This document shows, piece after piece, positions 34,015 to 43,403 of a DNA stretch of 64,000 nucleotides. The notes below the pieces were generated by a model, which was given only the letters and a program-made list of their open reading frames with translations, was not told the origin of the DNA and made no database searches. This DNA comes from Bacteroides sedimenti. Lineage in GTDB: Bacteria; Bacteroidota; Bacteroidia; Bacteroidales; Bacteroidaceae. Location of the stretch: the NCBI RefSeq assembly GCF_040365225.1, contig NZ_AP028055.1:682001-746000 (forward strand), written 5' to 3'. Positions within the stretch are counted from its first letter, which is position 1; every line of letters starts with the position of its first letter. The position numbers and the translations under genes were made by a program.

Positions 34015-35652
34015 ATGAATAAAAGACTCTTGACTTTTGCTTTCTTGCTGATAGCAGCACTGGCAAAAACTTTTGCCTGTACTAATCTGATTGTAGGAAA
34101 AAATGCTTCTGTTGATGGATCAACCATTGTTTCTTACTCTGCCGATTCTTATGGCATGTACGGATACCTATGTCATTATCCGGCAGCTACGTATTCACAA
34201 GGAACCATGCTGGATATACATGAATGGGATACCGGAAAATATCTGGGAAAGATAGAACAAGCCAAAAGGACCTATAATGTGATTGGAAACATGAACGAGT
34301 TTCAGTTGACTATTGCCGAAACTACTTTTGGTGGACGCCCGGAACTTGTTGATTCAACCGGAATTGTTGATTATGGAAGTTTAATCTATATTACCCTTCA
34401 GCGCGCACGTACCGCCAGAGAAGCTATTCAAATAATGGATAATCTGGTACAAGAATATGGATATTACAGCAGTGGAGAATCATTCACTATCGCCGACCCG
34501 AACGAAATATGGGTAATGGAGATGATCGGTAAAGGACCAGGTATTCGTGGAGCAGTATGGGTTGCAGTACGCATTCCTGATGATTGTATTTCGGCTCATG
34601 CAAACCAGTCGCGTATCCATCAGTTTAATATGGACGACAAAGAGAATTGCATGTACTCTTCGGATGTAATATCATTTGCTCGCGAGAAGAAATATTTCAA
34701 TGGAGTGAATAAAGATTTTAGTTTTGCCGATGCTTATGCTCCGATTGATTTTGAAGCTCGTCGCTTTTGTGAAGCCAGAGTATGGAGCTTTTATAGAATG
34801 TTCAATCCGGAGATGGATAAGTATTTAAGTTACATTCAAGGCACTACTACCGAGCCAATGCCTCTTTATATAAAAGCCCCCAAGAAAATATCTGTACAGG
34901 ATATTAAGAATGCCATGCGTGATCATTACGAAGGAACTCCGCTTGATTTAACAAAAGACTTTGGTGCAGGCCCTTTCAAGAGTCCATACCGTCTTTCTCC
35001 ACTCACATTCAAAGTCGGAGATCAGCAATATTTCAATGAACGTCCCATTTCGACACAGCAAACCGGGTTTACATTCGTGGCACAAATGAGAGCTGATAAA
35101 CCCGATGCCGTTGGTGGTGTGCTTTGGTTTGGAATGGATGATGCTAACATGACAGTATACACTCCGGTGTATTGTTGTACAGACAAAGTGCCTGACTGTT
35201 ATGCTCAGGGCAAAGGCGATTTTCTTACTTTTTCATGGGAGTCTTCATTCTGGGTATTCAACTGGGTGTCGAATATGATCTATCCGCGTTATAGTTTAAT
35301 GATCGATGATATGCGTGCAACTCAGAAAGAACTGGAAAATGGATTTAATACCTCTCAGGAAGCGATTGAGGCAACCGCCACAAAGATGCTTGAGACCGAT
35401 CCGGCCAAAGCAAAAGCATTTCTTACCAATTATTCGGGTATGACCGCACAGACTACAACAGAAACATGGAAGCGCCTTGGCGAATTCCTGATCGTTAAAT
35501 ATAACGATGGAGTAGTGAAACGTATGAAAAACGGTAAATTTGAAAGAAATTCTATTGGGCAACCTGCTCCAGTGATTAGACCGGGATATCCGAAGGATTT
35601 TCTGGAAGAGATAGCAAAAACGACAGGTGACCGTTATAAAGTACTTGAATAA
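34015..35652 (+). CDS. C69-family dipeptidase (PepD-like, N-terminal nucleophile)
   Basis: A 545-residue secreted Ntn-hydrolase. The signal peptide ends at Ala21, exposing Cys22 (FAC-TNLIVGK), the N-terminal nucleophile of the C69 family. The following DGSTIVSYSADSYG and MNEFQLTIAETTFGGR segments are conserved. It starts 28 bases after the M23 peptidase gene, so they may be co-transcribed and act together on peptides in the periplasm. The cysteine could be mistaken for a lipobox, but the preceding residues and family argue for a nucleophile. Confidence 0.87.
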   Translation: MNKRLLTFAFLLIAALAKTFACTNLIVGKNASVDGSTIVSYSADSYGMYGYLCHYPAATYSQGTMLDIHEWDTGKYLGKIEQAKRTYNVIGNMNEFQLTIAETTFGGRPELVDSTGIVDYGSLIYITLQRARTAREAIQIMDNLVQEYGYYSSGESFTIADPNEIWVMEMIGKGPGIRGAVWVAVRIPDDCISAHANQSRIHQFNMDDKENCMYSSDVISFAREKKYFNGVNKDFSFADAYAPIDFEARRFCEARVWSFYRMFNPEMDKYLSYIQGTTTEPMPLYIKAPKKISVQDIKNAMRDHYEGTPLDLTKDFGAGPFKSPYRLSPLTFKVGDQQYFNERPISTQQTGFTFVAQMRADKPDAVGGVLWFGMDDANMTVYTPVYCCTDKVPDCYAQGKGDFLTFSWESSFWVFNWVSNMIYPRYSLMIDDMRATQKELENGFNTSQEAIEATATKMLETDPAKAKAFLTNYSGMTAQTTTETWKRLGEFLIVKYNDGVVKRMKNGKFERNSIGQPAPVIRPGYPKDFLEEIAKTTGDRYKVLE

Positions 35653-35709
35653 GAAATCGTTTAACTCAAAAAGTTAATTGATTAGATAGGAAATATGAGT
35701 TGAAAAACT

Positions 35710-35717
35710 TATTTTTG
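35710..35717 (+). promoter_or_regulatory. -7 box (TATTTTTG) for the phosphohexomutase gene
   Basis: It matches TAnnTTTG 50 bases upstream of the ATG at 35767. Confidence 0.5.
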
Positions 35718-35766
35718 TATAATTATTAAACTTCTGAAAATAATAATATAAAATAGAAATAGACGT

Positions 35767-37512
35767 ATGAGTAATGAGGAATTAATAAAATTCGTTACAG
35801 AGAAAGCAATGAAATGGCTGACTCCGGCTTATGATGCAGAGACACAATCTGAAGTAAAAAGAATGCTCGAAAATGAGGATAAGACAGATTTAATTGAATC
35901 TTTCTACAAAGATCTGGAATTTGGAACCGGCGGTTTACGTGGTATTATGGGAGCAGGCAGCAACCGGATGAATATCTATACTGTTGGTGCTGCAACCCAA
36001 GGACTGTCTAACTATCTGAATAAGTCTTTCAGCGAATTGAAACAGATTTCGGTAGTTATTGGTCACGATAGCCGTAACAACAGTCGTAAGTTTGCCGAAA
36101 TTTCTGCAAATATCTTTTCTGCTAACGGTATCAAAGTATATCTGTTTGAAGATCTTCGCCCAACTCCTGAAATGTCGTTTACTATTCGTCACTTGGGATG
36201 TCAGAGTGGTATCATCCTCACTGCTTCTCATAACCCGAAGGAATACAATGGTTACAAAGCATATTGGGATGATGGGGCTCAGGTACTGGCACCACACGAT
36301 GCAGGTATTATTGATGAAGTGAATAAAGTAGCTTCAGCGGCCGATATCAAATTTGAAGGAAATCCGGCATTGATTGAAATCATTGGAGAAGAGATCGATA
36401 AAGCTTATCTGGATAAGGTAAAAACTGTATCAATCGACCCGGAAGTAATTGCTCGTCATAATGATTTAAAGATTGTATATACTCCGATTCACGGTACAGG
36501 TGTGCATATCGTACCTCGTGCGTTGAAAATGTGGGGCTTTACTAATATTATACCTGTTCCTGAACAAAACGTGATTAGCGGTGATTTCCCAACCGTGAAA
36601 TCTCCTAATCCGGAAGAACCGGTTGCATTGTCAATGGCTATTGAAAAAGCAAAGGAAACCGATGCAGACTTAGTTATGGCTTCCGATCCGGATGCTGACC
36701 GCGTAGGTATTTCATGTAAAGACGATAAGGGAGAATGGGTACTGATTAATGGCAATCAGACATGTTTGATGTACCTTTATTATATCATTACTCAGTACAA
36801 GGCGTTGAATAAGATTAAGGGTAACGAGTTTGTGGTAAAAACAATCGTTACAACTGAGCTGATTAAGACAATAGCCGATCGTAACAACATTGAGATACTT
36901 GATTGTTACACCGGATTCAAGTGGATTGCTCGCGAAATCCGTCTGCTTGAAGGTAAAAAAGTATATATTGGTGGGGGAGAAGAAAGCTACGGATTCCTTG
37001 CTGAAGATTTTGTTCGTGACAAAGATGCTGTTTCGGCCTGTTGTTTGATCGCTGAAGTTGCTGCATGGGCAAAAGATAATGGCAAAACACTATATCAGCT
37101 TCTTCAGGATATTTATGTTGAATACGGATTCTCCAAAGAGAAAGGTATTTCTGTTGTGAAGAAAGGTAAGAGTGGTGCCGAAGAAATTAAGCAGATGATG
37201 GCTGATTTCCGTAATAATCCTCCTAAAGAAATGGCTGGTTCTAAAATTGTTCTTTATAAAGATTTTAATGCTTTGAAACAAACTAATGCAGCTGGCGAAC
37301 AGAGTAACCTGGATATGCCCGAGGCATCGGATGTTTTGCAATACTTTACTGAAGATGGAAGCAAGGTCTCTATTCGTCCTTCAGGAACAGAACCTAAGAT
37401 TAAATTCTATATTGAAGTGAAAGGTGAAATGAAATCTCGTGAAGAATTTGATGACGCAAATGAAAAGGCAGACGAAAAAGTTAAAGCCGTGATGACTTCA
37501 CTTGGAATCTAA
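35767..37512 (+). CDS. Phosphoglucomutase/phosphomannomutase-family enzyme
   Basis: A 581-residue alpha-D-phosphohexomutase of the PgcA type (domains I-IV). The phosphoserine loop is TASHNPKEYNGYK, the metal loop SDPDADRVG, the sugar-binding loop GGGEESYGF, and the phosphate-binding loop SIRPSGTEPKIKFY. It interconverts hexose 1- and 6-phosphates for glycogen, envelope sugar and glycolytic flux. The length fits the longer glucose-active subgroup, but mannose or pentose phosphates cannot be excluded. A strong terminator follows. Confidence 0.93.
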   Translation: MSNEELIKFVTEKAMKWLTPAYDAETQSEVKRMLENEDKTDLIESFYKDLEFGTGGLRGIMGAGSNRMNIYTVGAATQGLSNYLNKSFSELKQISVVIGHDSRNNSRKFAEISANIFSANGIKVYLFEDLRPTPEMSFTIRHLGCQSGIILTASHNPKEYNGYKAYWDDGAQVLAPHDAGIIDEVNKVASAADIKFEGNPALIEIIGEEIDKAYLDKVKTVSIDPEVIARHNDLKIVYTPIHGTGVHIVPRALKMWGFTNIIPVPEQNVISGDFPTVKSPNPEEPVALSMAIEKAKETDADLVMASDPDADRVGISCKDDKGEWVLINGNQTCLMYLYYIITQYKALNKIKGNEFVVKTIVTTELIKTIADRNNIEILDCYTGFKWIAREIRLLEGKKVYIGGGEESYGFLAEDFVRDKDAVSACCLIAEVAAWAKDNGKTLYQLLQDIYVEYGFSKEKGISVVKKGKSGAEEIKQMMADFRNNPPKEMAGSKIVLYKDFNALKQTNAAGEQSNLDMPEASDVLQYFTEDGSKVSIRPSGTEPKIKFYIEVKGEMKSREEFDDANEKADEKVKAVMTSLGI

Positions 37513-37533
37513 ATAAACATGATACTTTATAAA

Positions 37534-37568
37534 AAAAGCTGCCTCCATAATGGAAGCAGCTTTTTTTT
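37534..37568 (+). terminator. Terminator after the phosphohexomutase gene
   Basis: AAAGCTGC-type stem with TCCATAATGGA inner hairpin closes to GCAGCTTT and runs into eight T. It also faces the convergent lipoprotein gene. Confidence 0.9.
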
Positions 37569-37589
37569 ATTGAAGACTCATTTGAGAAG

Positions 37590-37958
37590 TTATTTTTTGC
37601 AGCTACAGCTATTATCAAAGGTAAGGCTTTCATTCCCTTGTTCCTGAGATATCAATATGGAGTTCTCAAAGTGAAATATTGTATTTACGGAGTACCATGT
37701 CATTATATAAAGTTGCTCCTTATAATACAGTGTTTCGTGTAATATCTTATCCTTATCATAAAAGAAGGCTGATTTATATGGCTTTCCAAAAATGGAAATC
37801 AGCTCTGCTTTACTCATGCCCGGTTTTATCTTATCACTTGTTACAAATATGCTTTTGGTATCATCATTTCGAATAAATGAACCTTTATTCTCTATTTGTG
37901 AAGTTACACAACCAGATAATGATACAGAGAATAATAGCAATAAACAGATCTTTTTCAT
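37590..37958 (-). CDS. Small lipoprotein, SmpA/OmlA (BamE)-like
   Basis: A 122-residue lipoprotein with lipobox LSGC (residue 17). The mature part contains KIKPGMSKAELISIFGKPYKS, the helix-turn pattern of the SmpA/OmlA fold also found in BamE, followed by strands. It ends in a short CSCKK tail. It lies 44 bases downstream of cdd on the same strand and may be co-transcribed with it. Whether it belongs to the BAM complex is unknown. Confidence 0.7.
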   Translation of the reverse strand: MKKICLLLLFSVSLSGCVTSQIENKGSFIRNDDTKSIFVTSDKIKPGMSKAELISIFGKPYKSAFFYDKDKILHETLYYKEQLYIMTWYSVNTIFHFENSILISQEQGNESLTFDNSCSCKK

Positions 37959-38002
37959 ATTATTTTCCTATTTAATATAAGACATTTGATTGCTAATTGA
38001 AA

Positions 38003-38482
38003 CTACTCCATTGCCGAAGCATCAAAAGAGAGCGGAAGCAGATCTTCAATCCCTTCAATCAGATAAATGCAATTTTTTCCATAAAGCAAAATGCGGATAG
38101 GTTTTCCAAAACGTTTTTCTGTTTCGAGGATTACCTGACGACAAGCACCACAAGGAGGAATAGGAGTTTCTATATAATCACGCTCAGTGCGAGCTGCAAT
38201 AGCGAGTGTTTTTACTGCTGATTCAGGATATTGAGAATTGGCATAAAAAAGTGTGGTACGTTCGGCGCACAAACCCGAAGGGTAGGCAGCGTTTTCCTGA
38301 TTAGTACCTGTGACAGTTATTCCGTTTTCAAGTAAAGCGGCAGCTCCGACAGAGAATTTGGAATAGGGTGCATAGCTGCGTTTGGTTGCCTCTTTCGATT
38401 GGTCGATCAATCTTTTATCTTCGTCATTCAGTTCGTCGTATTGGCATATTTTTATAACAGACTTGATTAGTAGTTCTTTCAT
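38003..38482 (-). CDS. cdd: Cytidine deaminase
   Basis: A zinc-dependent pyrimidine salvage enzyme converting cytidine or deoxycytidine to uridine forms. The 159 residues are of the homotetrameric type. The zinc ligands and proton shuttle are in CAERTTLFYANSQ and PPCGACRQVI, and NxENAAYPSG precedes them. A consensus promoter box lies upstream. Confidence 0.93.
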   Translation of the reverse strand: MKELLIKSVIKICQYDELNDEDKRLIDQSKEATKRSYAPYSKFSVGAAALLENGITVTGTNQENAAYPSGLCAERTTLFYANSQYPESAVKTLAIAARTERDYIETPIPPCGACRQVILETEKRFGKPIRILLYGKNCIYLIEGIEDLLPLSFDASAME

Positions 38483-38510
38483 ACCTGCGTAGTTTTAAAG
38501 GTTTGATAAA

Positions 38511-38518
38511 CAAAGTTA
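38511..38518 (-). promoter_or_regulatory. -7 box (TAACTTTG on minus strand) for cdd
   Basis: It matches TAnnTTTG 29 bases upstream of the cdd ATG in the spacer shared with the divergent glucosaminidase gene. Confidence 0.6.
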
Positions 38519-38587
38519 ATAAAAGAGATTGGTTTATTCGATTATTTTTATGAATTTTGTGCTTTGAACCAGAATTAAACATAGATT

Positions 38588-39490
38588 ATGAAACTCTCCC
38601 GATTGTTATTTGTTTTTGCAGTGTCTACAGCATATTCAGGTATGATGCAGGCACAATTCAGAAACCCCAAATACGTGGCATACGTTAAGCAATACAGTAG
38701 CTTAGCAGTGAAGCAGATGAGAACTTACAAAATTCCTGCTAGTATAACTCTTTCACAGGGATTACTTGAATCTGGCGCCGGTGAAAGCACATTGGCAAAA
38801 GAATCGAATAACCATTTTGGCATTAAATGCGGTGGGCGATGGAATGGTCCGAGCGTGCTTCATGATGATGATGCCCGTAATGAGTGTTTCCGGGCATACG
38901 AGCACCCTGGAGCTTCCTATGAAGATCATTCCAAATTCCTTGTATCAGGTTCACGTTATGCATTCCTGTTTAATTATGAAGTAACCGATTATAAGAGTTG
39001 GGCAATTGGTTTAAAGAAAGCCGGATATGCAACAGATCCATCTTATGCAAACCGTCTGATTACCATCATAGAAGATTATGAACTCTATAAATATGACAGG
39101 GAGGGACTGGGAAAAGCTGTACGCGATAAAAAGGAATTGGTGATATTCAATTCGCATCAGGCTTATATTGCTAACGATTTACTTTATGTAGTTGCTCGTC
39201 GTGGTGATACCTTCGAGAGTATTGCAAAAGAATTTGAAACCTCAGCGCGTAAGCTTATAAAGTATAACGACCTTCAAAAGGGATACACCCTCGAAGAAGG
39301 AGATATTGTTTATCTGCATGCCAAGAAAAAACATGCCGCAGAAAAGTATAAGGTTCACGTAGTGCGTGAGGATGACTCTATGCACAGCATTTCTCAACGT
39401 TATGGTATTCGCCTTAAAAACTTATACGAACTCAATGCTAAGCCAGGTGAATATGTACCTCAGGTAGGCGATCTTATTTGGTTGCGTTAG
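38588..39490 (+). CDS. Glucosaminidase (GH73) with two LysM domains
   Basis: An exported 300-residue peptidoglycan hydrolase. A signal peptide (cleavage near MMQAQ) precedes a GH73 mannosyl-glycoprotein endo-beta-N-acetylglucosaminidase domain at about residues 25-165. Its catalytic Glu is in LSQGLLESGAGESTLA, and NNHFGIKCGG follows. Two LysM domains at about 198-240 and 255-300 bind glycan strands. It is similar to FlgJ/AcmA-type autolysins and probably acts in wall turnover. Confidence 0.92.
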   Translation: MKLSRLLFVFAVSTAYSGMMQAQFRNPKYVAYVKQYSSLAVKQMRTYKIPASITLSQGLLESGAGESTLAKESNNHFGIKCGGRWNGPSVLHDDDARNECFRAYEHPGASYEDHSKFLVSGSRYAFLFNYEVTDYKSWAIGLKKAGYATDPSYANRLITIIEDYELYKYDREGLGKAVRDKKELVIFNSHQAYIANDLLYVVARRGDTFESIAKEFETSARKLIKYNDLQKGYTLEEGDIVYLHAKKKHAAEKYKVHVVREDDSMHSISQRYGIRLKNLYELNAKPGEYVPQVGDLIWLR

Positions 39491-39511
39491 TTTTAAAATG
39501 CAATTTAAAAT

Positions 39512-39544
39512 AAAAGGCTGTCCATTTGGGCAGCCTTTTGTTTT
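39512..39544. terminator. Bidirectional terminator between glucosaminidase and rng
   Basis: AAAAGGCTG (39512-39520) pairs with CAGCCTTTT (39531-39539) and is followed by a T run that abuts the rng stop codon. Confidence 0.88.
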
Positions 39545-41119
39545 TTACTTGATTTCGATTTCTTCTTTCATATCAATTTCTTCGCCATTTGAATCGTAGA
39601 ATAGATATTCCAGGAAGGCGAGTTTTTGATTAGGAATAATCTTAATACCAAATCCGTATTTTATTTGCCACTTATGTTTCAAGGATATTAATCCCTGATT
39701 AACATACGCTGCAATATACGGGTGGATGTGCAGAGTGAATTTCTTTACCTTTAGTTTATTTACCAGGTAATCAATTTTATTCTCTAAATTATCTGTAAAG
39801 AGGATAGAAGGCTTAATGGTCCCTTTACCGAAACAGGTGGGGCAGGTTTCGCTTGTGTTTACATCCATGGCAGGACGGACACGTTGGCGAGTGATCTGCA
39901 TCAAACCAAATTTACTTAGTGGCAAAATGTTATGTTTGGCCCGATCCAGTTGCATATTGGCACACATTCTTTCGTAAACTTTTTGCCGATTTTCAGGTTC
40001 ATTCATATCGATGAAGTCTATGACGATAATTCCTCCCATATCCCTGAGACGAAGTTGTCTTGCCAATTCATCGGCCGCTCCGAGGTTAACTTCCAAAGCA
40101 TTTCCTTCCTGGCTGTTGGTTCCTTTTGCGCGGTTACCGCTGTTCACATCGACCACATGAAGAGCTTCTGTATGTTCGATAATCAGATATGCACCACTTT
40201 TGTAGGAAATAGTCTTTCCAAATGAGGATTTTATTTGTTTGGTGATACCGAAATTATCGTAGATTGGAAGCTGTCCTTTATACAACTTTACGATTTCAGC
40301 CCTTTCAGGGGCAATAAGTGTAACGTAATCCTTTATCTCTTCATATACGTTTTTATCGTTGATGTATATGTTTTCGAAAGAAGGATTAAACAAATCACGA
40401 AGCAATGCAACAGTGCGACTAGTCTCCTCATAAACAAGAGTAGGAAACTTGGTTGCTTTCTGAACTTTTGTGATGCTCTCTTCCCAATGTTTTAGAAGAA
40501 CCTTGAGTTCTCCATCAAGTTCGGCAACCCTTTTACCTTCTGCTACTGTGCGCACAATAACACCAAAGTTCTTTGGTTTAATGCTTTGCAGAAGTTGTTT
40601 TAACCGGGCACGCTCTTCACTTGATTTAATTTTTTGTGAAACAGAAACCTTGTCGTTAAAGGGGATAAGCACTAGATATCTTCCTGCGAATGAAATCTCT
40701 GCTGTAAGTCTTGGCCCTTTGGTTGAGATAGGTTCCTTTACAATCTGTACAACAACTTCCTGACCTACTTTTAAAACGTTGGAGATAGTTCCTTCTTTTT
40801 CTATGTCGGGAAGAACAGTTGCTTTGGCAATGGAATTAAGCTTTTTTCTGTCGCTTAGTGTTTGTTTTACGTACTTTTGTAGAGAATTAAATTGAGGACC
40901 TAAATCTAAATAATGAAGAAAGGCGTCTTTTTCGTAACCGACATCCACGAAGCAAGCATTTAAACCGGGCATTAATTTTTTTACGCGGCCTAAATACATA
41001 TTACCCACAGAGAAGGAGATGTTTCTCCCTTCACTTTGAAGTTCCACCAGATTCTTGTCTTCAAGAAGTGCAATGGAAATTTCTTTGGGTTGTACGTCTA
41101 CTACCAGTTCGCTTGTCAC
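39545..41119 (-). CDS. rng: Ribonuclease E/G
   Basis: A single-strand endoribonuclease for rRNA and mRNA processing. The S1 RNA-binding domain occupies about residues 38-130 (MYLGRVKKLMPGLNACFVDVG). The DNase I-like catalytic part contains GGIIVIDFIDM, with metal-binding aspartates, and the Zn-link CPTCFGKG is at about residue 425. The length of 524 residues matches the RNase G type without the long RNase E scaffold. It lies downstream of HU and the COX24-type small protein on the same strand. Confidence 0.93.
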   Translation of the reverse strand: MTSELVVDVQPKEISIALLEDKNLVELQSEGRNISFSVGNMYLGRVKKLMPGLNACFVDVGYEKDAFLHYLDLGPQFNSLQKYVKQTLSDRKKLNSIAKATVLPDIEKEGTISNVLKVGQEVVVQIVKEPISTKGPRLTAEISFAGRYLVLIPFNDKVSVSQKIKSSEERARLKQLLQSIKPKNFGVIVRTVAEGKRVAELDGELKVLLKHWEESITKVQKATKFPTLVYEETSRTVALLRDLFNPSFENIYINDKNVYEEIKDYVTLIAPERAEIVKLYKGQLPIYDNFGITKQIKSSFGKTISYKSGAYLIIEHTEALHVVDVNSGNRAKGTNSQEGNALEVNLGAADELARQLRLRDMGGIIVIDFIDMNEPENRQKVYERMCANMQLDRAKHNILPLSKFGLMQITRQRVRPAMDVNTSETCPTCFGKGTIKPSILFTDNLENKIDYLVNKLKVKKFTLHIHPYIAAYVNQGLISLKHKWQIKYGFGIKIIPNQKLAFLEYLFYDSNGEEIDMKEEIEIK

Positions 41120-41261
41120 AATATCTTTCTTTATTAGTTAAGTGATGAACAGTAGATTAATATCTATTGTTCATTTGAAGTTCCTCTTTAAACAAAGAAC
41201 AAACTTCCAAGACATTAGTCTCAACAAGTTTGTTCTTTATTTCTGTTATACAGACTAAAAA

Positions 41262-41354
41262 TTATTTCTTGCTTTTATGTCTGTTCTTTCTTAGTCTTTT
41301 TTTACGTTTGTGAGTAGACATTTTATGTCTTTTCTTCTTCTTTCCGCTTGGCAT
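41262..41354 (-). CDS. AURKAIP1/COX24-domain small basic protein
   Basis: A 30-residue highly basic protein beginning MPSGKKKKRHKMSTHKRKKR and ending in Lys residues; nearly two thirds of residues are Lys, Arg or His. This matches the tiny Bacteroidota protein annotated with the AURKAIP1/COX24 domain, related to mitochondrial small-subunit protein mS38, and therefore probably a ribosomal component. It lies between HU and rng on the same strand (gaps of 34 and 142 bases) and is easily missed because of its size. The function is inferred from family similarity. Confidence 0.85.
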   Translation of the reverse strand: MPSGKKKKRHKMSTHKRKKRLRKNRHKSKK

Positions 41355-41388
41355 AGCTTCAAAATTTTATGGTTAATACTCTTGTTAA

Positions 41389-41664
41389 TTATTTCTTTAC
41401 TGCAAGTGTAAATGTCTTCGCAGGCTTGAACGATGGGATATTGTGTTCAGGGATAATGATAGTTGTGTTCTTAGAAATGTTACGAGCTGTTTTCTGAGCT
41501 CTTTTCTTTACTACAAAACTACCAAATCCACGTAAATATACATTATCGTCGTTTGATAATGATTCTTTCACTGTATCCATGAATGCTTCAATTGTTGTAA
41601 GCACTGTAGTTTTATCAATACCGGTATTCTTGGCAATCTCGTTTACAATATCTGCTTTTGTCAT
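41389..41664 (-). CDS. HU-family DNA-binding protein
   Basis: A 91-residue nucleoid protein of the HU/IHF fold. It begins MTKADIVNEIAKNTGI, with the body GFGSFVVKKRAQKTARNISKNTTIIIPEHNIPSFKPAKTF forming the DNA-binding arms and tail. It binds and bends DNA without strong sequence preference. It heads the cluster with the COX24-like gene and rng and has a consensus promoter. Confidence 0.95.
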   Translation of the reverse strand: MTKADIVNEIAKNTGIDKTTVLTTIEAFMDTVKESLSNDDNVYLRGFGSFVVKKRAQKTARNISKNTTIIIPEHNIPSFKPAKTFTLAVKK

Positions 41665-41710
41665 TTTATTAAAAAATAAATGTTATAAGTACTTCTAATT
41701 TTTTGGAATG

Positions 41711-41718
41711 CAAATATA
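41711..41718 (-). promoter_or_regulatory. -7 box (TATATTTG on minus strand) for HU
   Basis: It matches TAnnTTTG 47 bases upstream of the HU start codon. Confidence 0.55.
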
Positions 41719-41793
41719 TAGCTTTTTAGGTTCTCAAAAAAATATATCCTTAAGATTTTTCTAAAAAAGTAGGCTGATTCCCGTTTATTGCTT

Positions 41794-41801
41794 TACTTTT
41801 G
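41794..41801 (+). promoter_or_regulatory. -7 box (TACTTTTG) for mutY
   Basis: It matches TAnnTTTG. With initiation near 41808, the ATG at 41829 is the first usable start; the TTG at 41799 lies within the box. Confidence 0.6.
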
Positions 41802-41828
41802 TGGAGAAATGTTATTTTGATTTATGTG

Positions 41829-42869
41829 ATGAGTGATTTTAGTAATAAACTTATAGACTGGTATTCAGTAAATAAGAGGGCTTTGCCATGGCGTGAGACG
41901 ACTGACCCTTATTTAATATGGATTTCAGAAATCATTTTGCAACAAACACGGGTAGTGCAGGGATATGACTACTTTATCCGATTCGTTGAACGCTTTCCAA
42001 CAGTAAAATCGCTTGCTGAAGCTGATGAAGACGAAGTGATGAAGTATTGGCAGGGATTAGGCTACTATTCCAGAGCCAGAAACCTTCATACTGCTGCAAA
42101 AAGCATCTTGGGTGACTTCCCTAAAAGTTACGATGAGATTCTTTCTCTGAAAGGAGTCGGTGAGTATACTGCTTCTGCAATTTGCTCTTTTGCCTACAAC
42201 TTGCCGTATGCAGTAGTTGATGGAAATGTTTATCGGGTATTGTCGCGTTATTTGGGAATTGATACTCCGATTGATTCAACACAAGGAAAAAAGTTGTTTG
42301 CTTCTTTGGCAGCTGAACTGTTGGATAAATCGAATCCTGGAATCTATAATCAGGCAATTATGGATTTTGGTGCTATTCAATGTATCCCATCTTCTCCGGA
42401 TTGCAATGTATGCCCATTGGTTGATAGCTGTATCGCTTTTGCCGAGAAACTAACACGTGTGCTCCCTGTAAAGCAAGGCAAGACAAAATCGTCAAATCGG
42501 TATTTTAATTATATATATGTACGCATGGGCGCGTATACCTTTATTAATAAGCGTAGCGGAAACGATATCTGGAAAAATCTGTTCGAGCTTCCGTTGATAG
42601 AGACAGAGCATCTGCTTAGTGAGGAGGAATTCTATGCTTTACCCCAATTTCAGCAATTATTTACTTCTGGTGAAGAGCCAATGATTCGTTGCCTGGAACG
42701 AAATGTAAAACATGTATTGTCCCATCGAATTATTATTACTAATTTTTATGAGGTTGTTTTGTCCGAACATTCAAAATCTTTTTCCAACTATAAGAAAGTC
42801 GCGATTAAGGATATTGACCAGTTTGCTGTGTCTAGATTGATACATCTCTTTCTTGAGAAATATTTGTAA
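41829..42869 (+). CDS. mutY: A/G-specific adenine glycosylase
   Basis: Base-excision repair enzyme removing adenine mispaired with 8-oxoguanine. It has the HhH motif LKGVGEYTASAI followed by VVDGNVYRVLSR with the catalytic Asp. The iron-sulfur cluster loop has four cysteines (CIPSSPDCNVCPLVDSC). A C-terminal NUDIX-like domain (about residues 225-346) recognises 8-oxoG. The 346 residues fit the family. It is the first of a run mutY-ssb-gldE-gldD-PPTase in the same orientation. Confidence 0.95.
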   Translation: MSDFSNKLIDWYSVNKRALPWRETTDPYLIWISEIILQQTRVVQGYDYFIRFVERFPTVKSLAEADEDEVMKYWQGLGYYSRARNLHTAAKSILGDFPKSYDEILSLKGVGEYTASAICSFAYNLPYAVVDGNVYRVLSRYLGIDTPIDSTQGKKLFASLAAELLDKSNPGIYNQAIMDFGAIQCIPSSPDCNVCPLVDSCIAFAEKLTRVLPVKQGKTKSSNRYFNYIYVRMGAYTFINKRSGNDIWKNLFELPLIETEHLLSEEEFYALPQFQQLFTSGEEPMIRCLERNVKHVLSHRIIITNFYEVVLSEHSKSFSNYKKVAIKDIDQFAVSRLIHLFLEKYL

Positions 42870-42907
42870 ATATCATCTGAATATTTGTTTGATGACTAAT
42901 TTCTGCT

Positions 42908-42915
42908 TATTTTTG
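42908..42915 (+). promoter_or_regulatory. -7 box (TATTTTTG) for ssb
   Basis: It matches TAnnTTTG 39 bases upstream of the ssb ATG. Confidence 0.6.
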
Positions 42916-42953
42916 GGCAAAAGATGAACTAATAATTTTTAAAAACAAATCTT

Positions 42954-43397
42954 ATGTCAGTTAATAAAGTGATATTGTTGGGAAACGTTGGGAAAGATCC
43001 TGATGTTAGGTATTTGGATAGTGGGGTAGCAGTAGCAAACTTTACTTTGGCAACATCCGAGAAAGGGTATACTTTGGCCAATGGCACTCAGGTTCCTGAA
43101 AGGACTGAATGGCATAATATTGTTTTATGGAGAGGATTGGCTGAAGTTGCTGAAAAGTATGTGCATAAAGGAGATAAATTGTACATTGAAGGAAAGATAA
43201 GAACTCGTTCTTATGATGATCCTAGTGGTGCCAAAAGATACATTACAGAAATATTTGCAGATAATATGGAGATGCTTAGTCCGAGAGGAGGAGCCCAACC
43301 AGGCAATGGAACTTATCAGGCGCCATCTCAAGGTGCACCGATGCAAGCTCAACAGGAGCCTGCACAAGAAAATCCTACAGATGATCTGCCTTTCTAA
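42954..43397 (+). CDS. ssb: Single-stranded DNA-binding protein
   Basis: A 147-residue OB-fold protein that coats single-stranded DNA. The N-terminus MSVNKVILLGNVGKDPDVRY and the segment RTEWHNIVLWRGLAEVAEKYVHKGD are typical. A Gln/Pro/Gly-rich linker leads to the acidic tip DDLPF, which recruits partner proteins. Confidence 0.95.
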   Translation: MSVNKVILLGNVGKDPDVRYLDSGVAVANFTLATSEKGYTLANGTQVPERTEWHNIVLWRGLAEVAEKYVHKGDKLYIEGKIRTRSYDDPSGAKRYITEIFADNMEMLSPRGGAQPGNGTYQAPSQGAPMQAQQEPAQENPTDDLPF

Positions 43398-43403
43398 ATT
43401 GAT

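Noticed and set aside
34015..34080. Lipoprotein signal on the C69 peptidase
   Set aside because: The Cys after the signal peptide is the expected N-terminal nucleophile of the family; the residues before it do not form a good lipobox.
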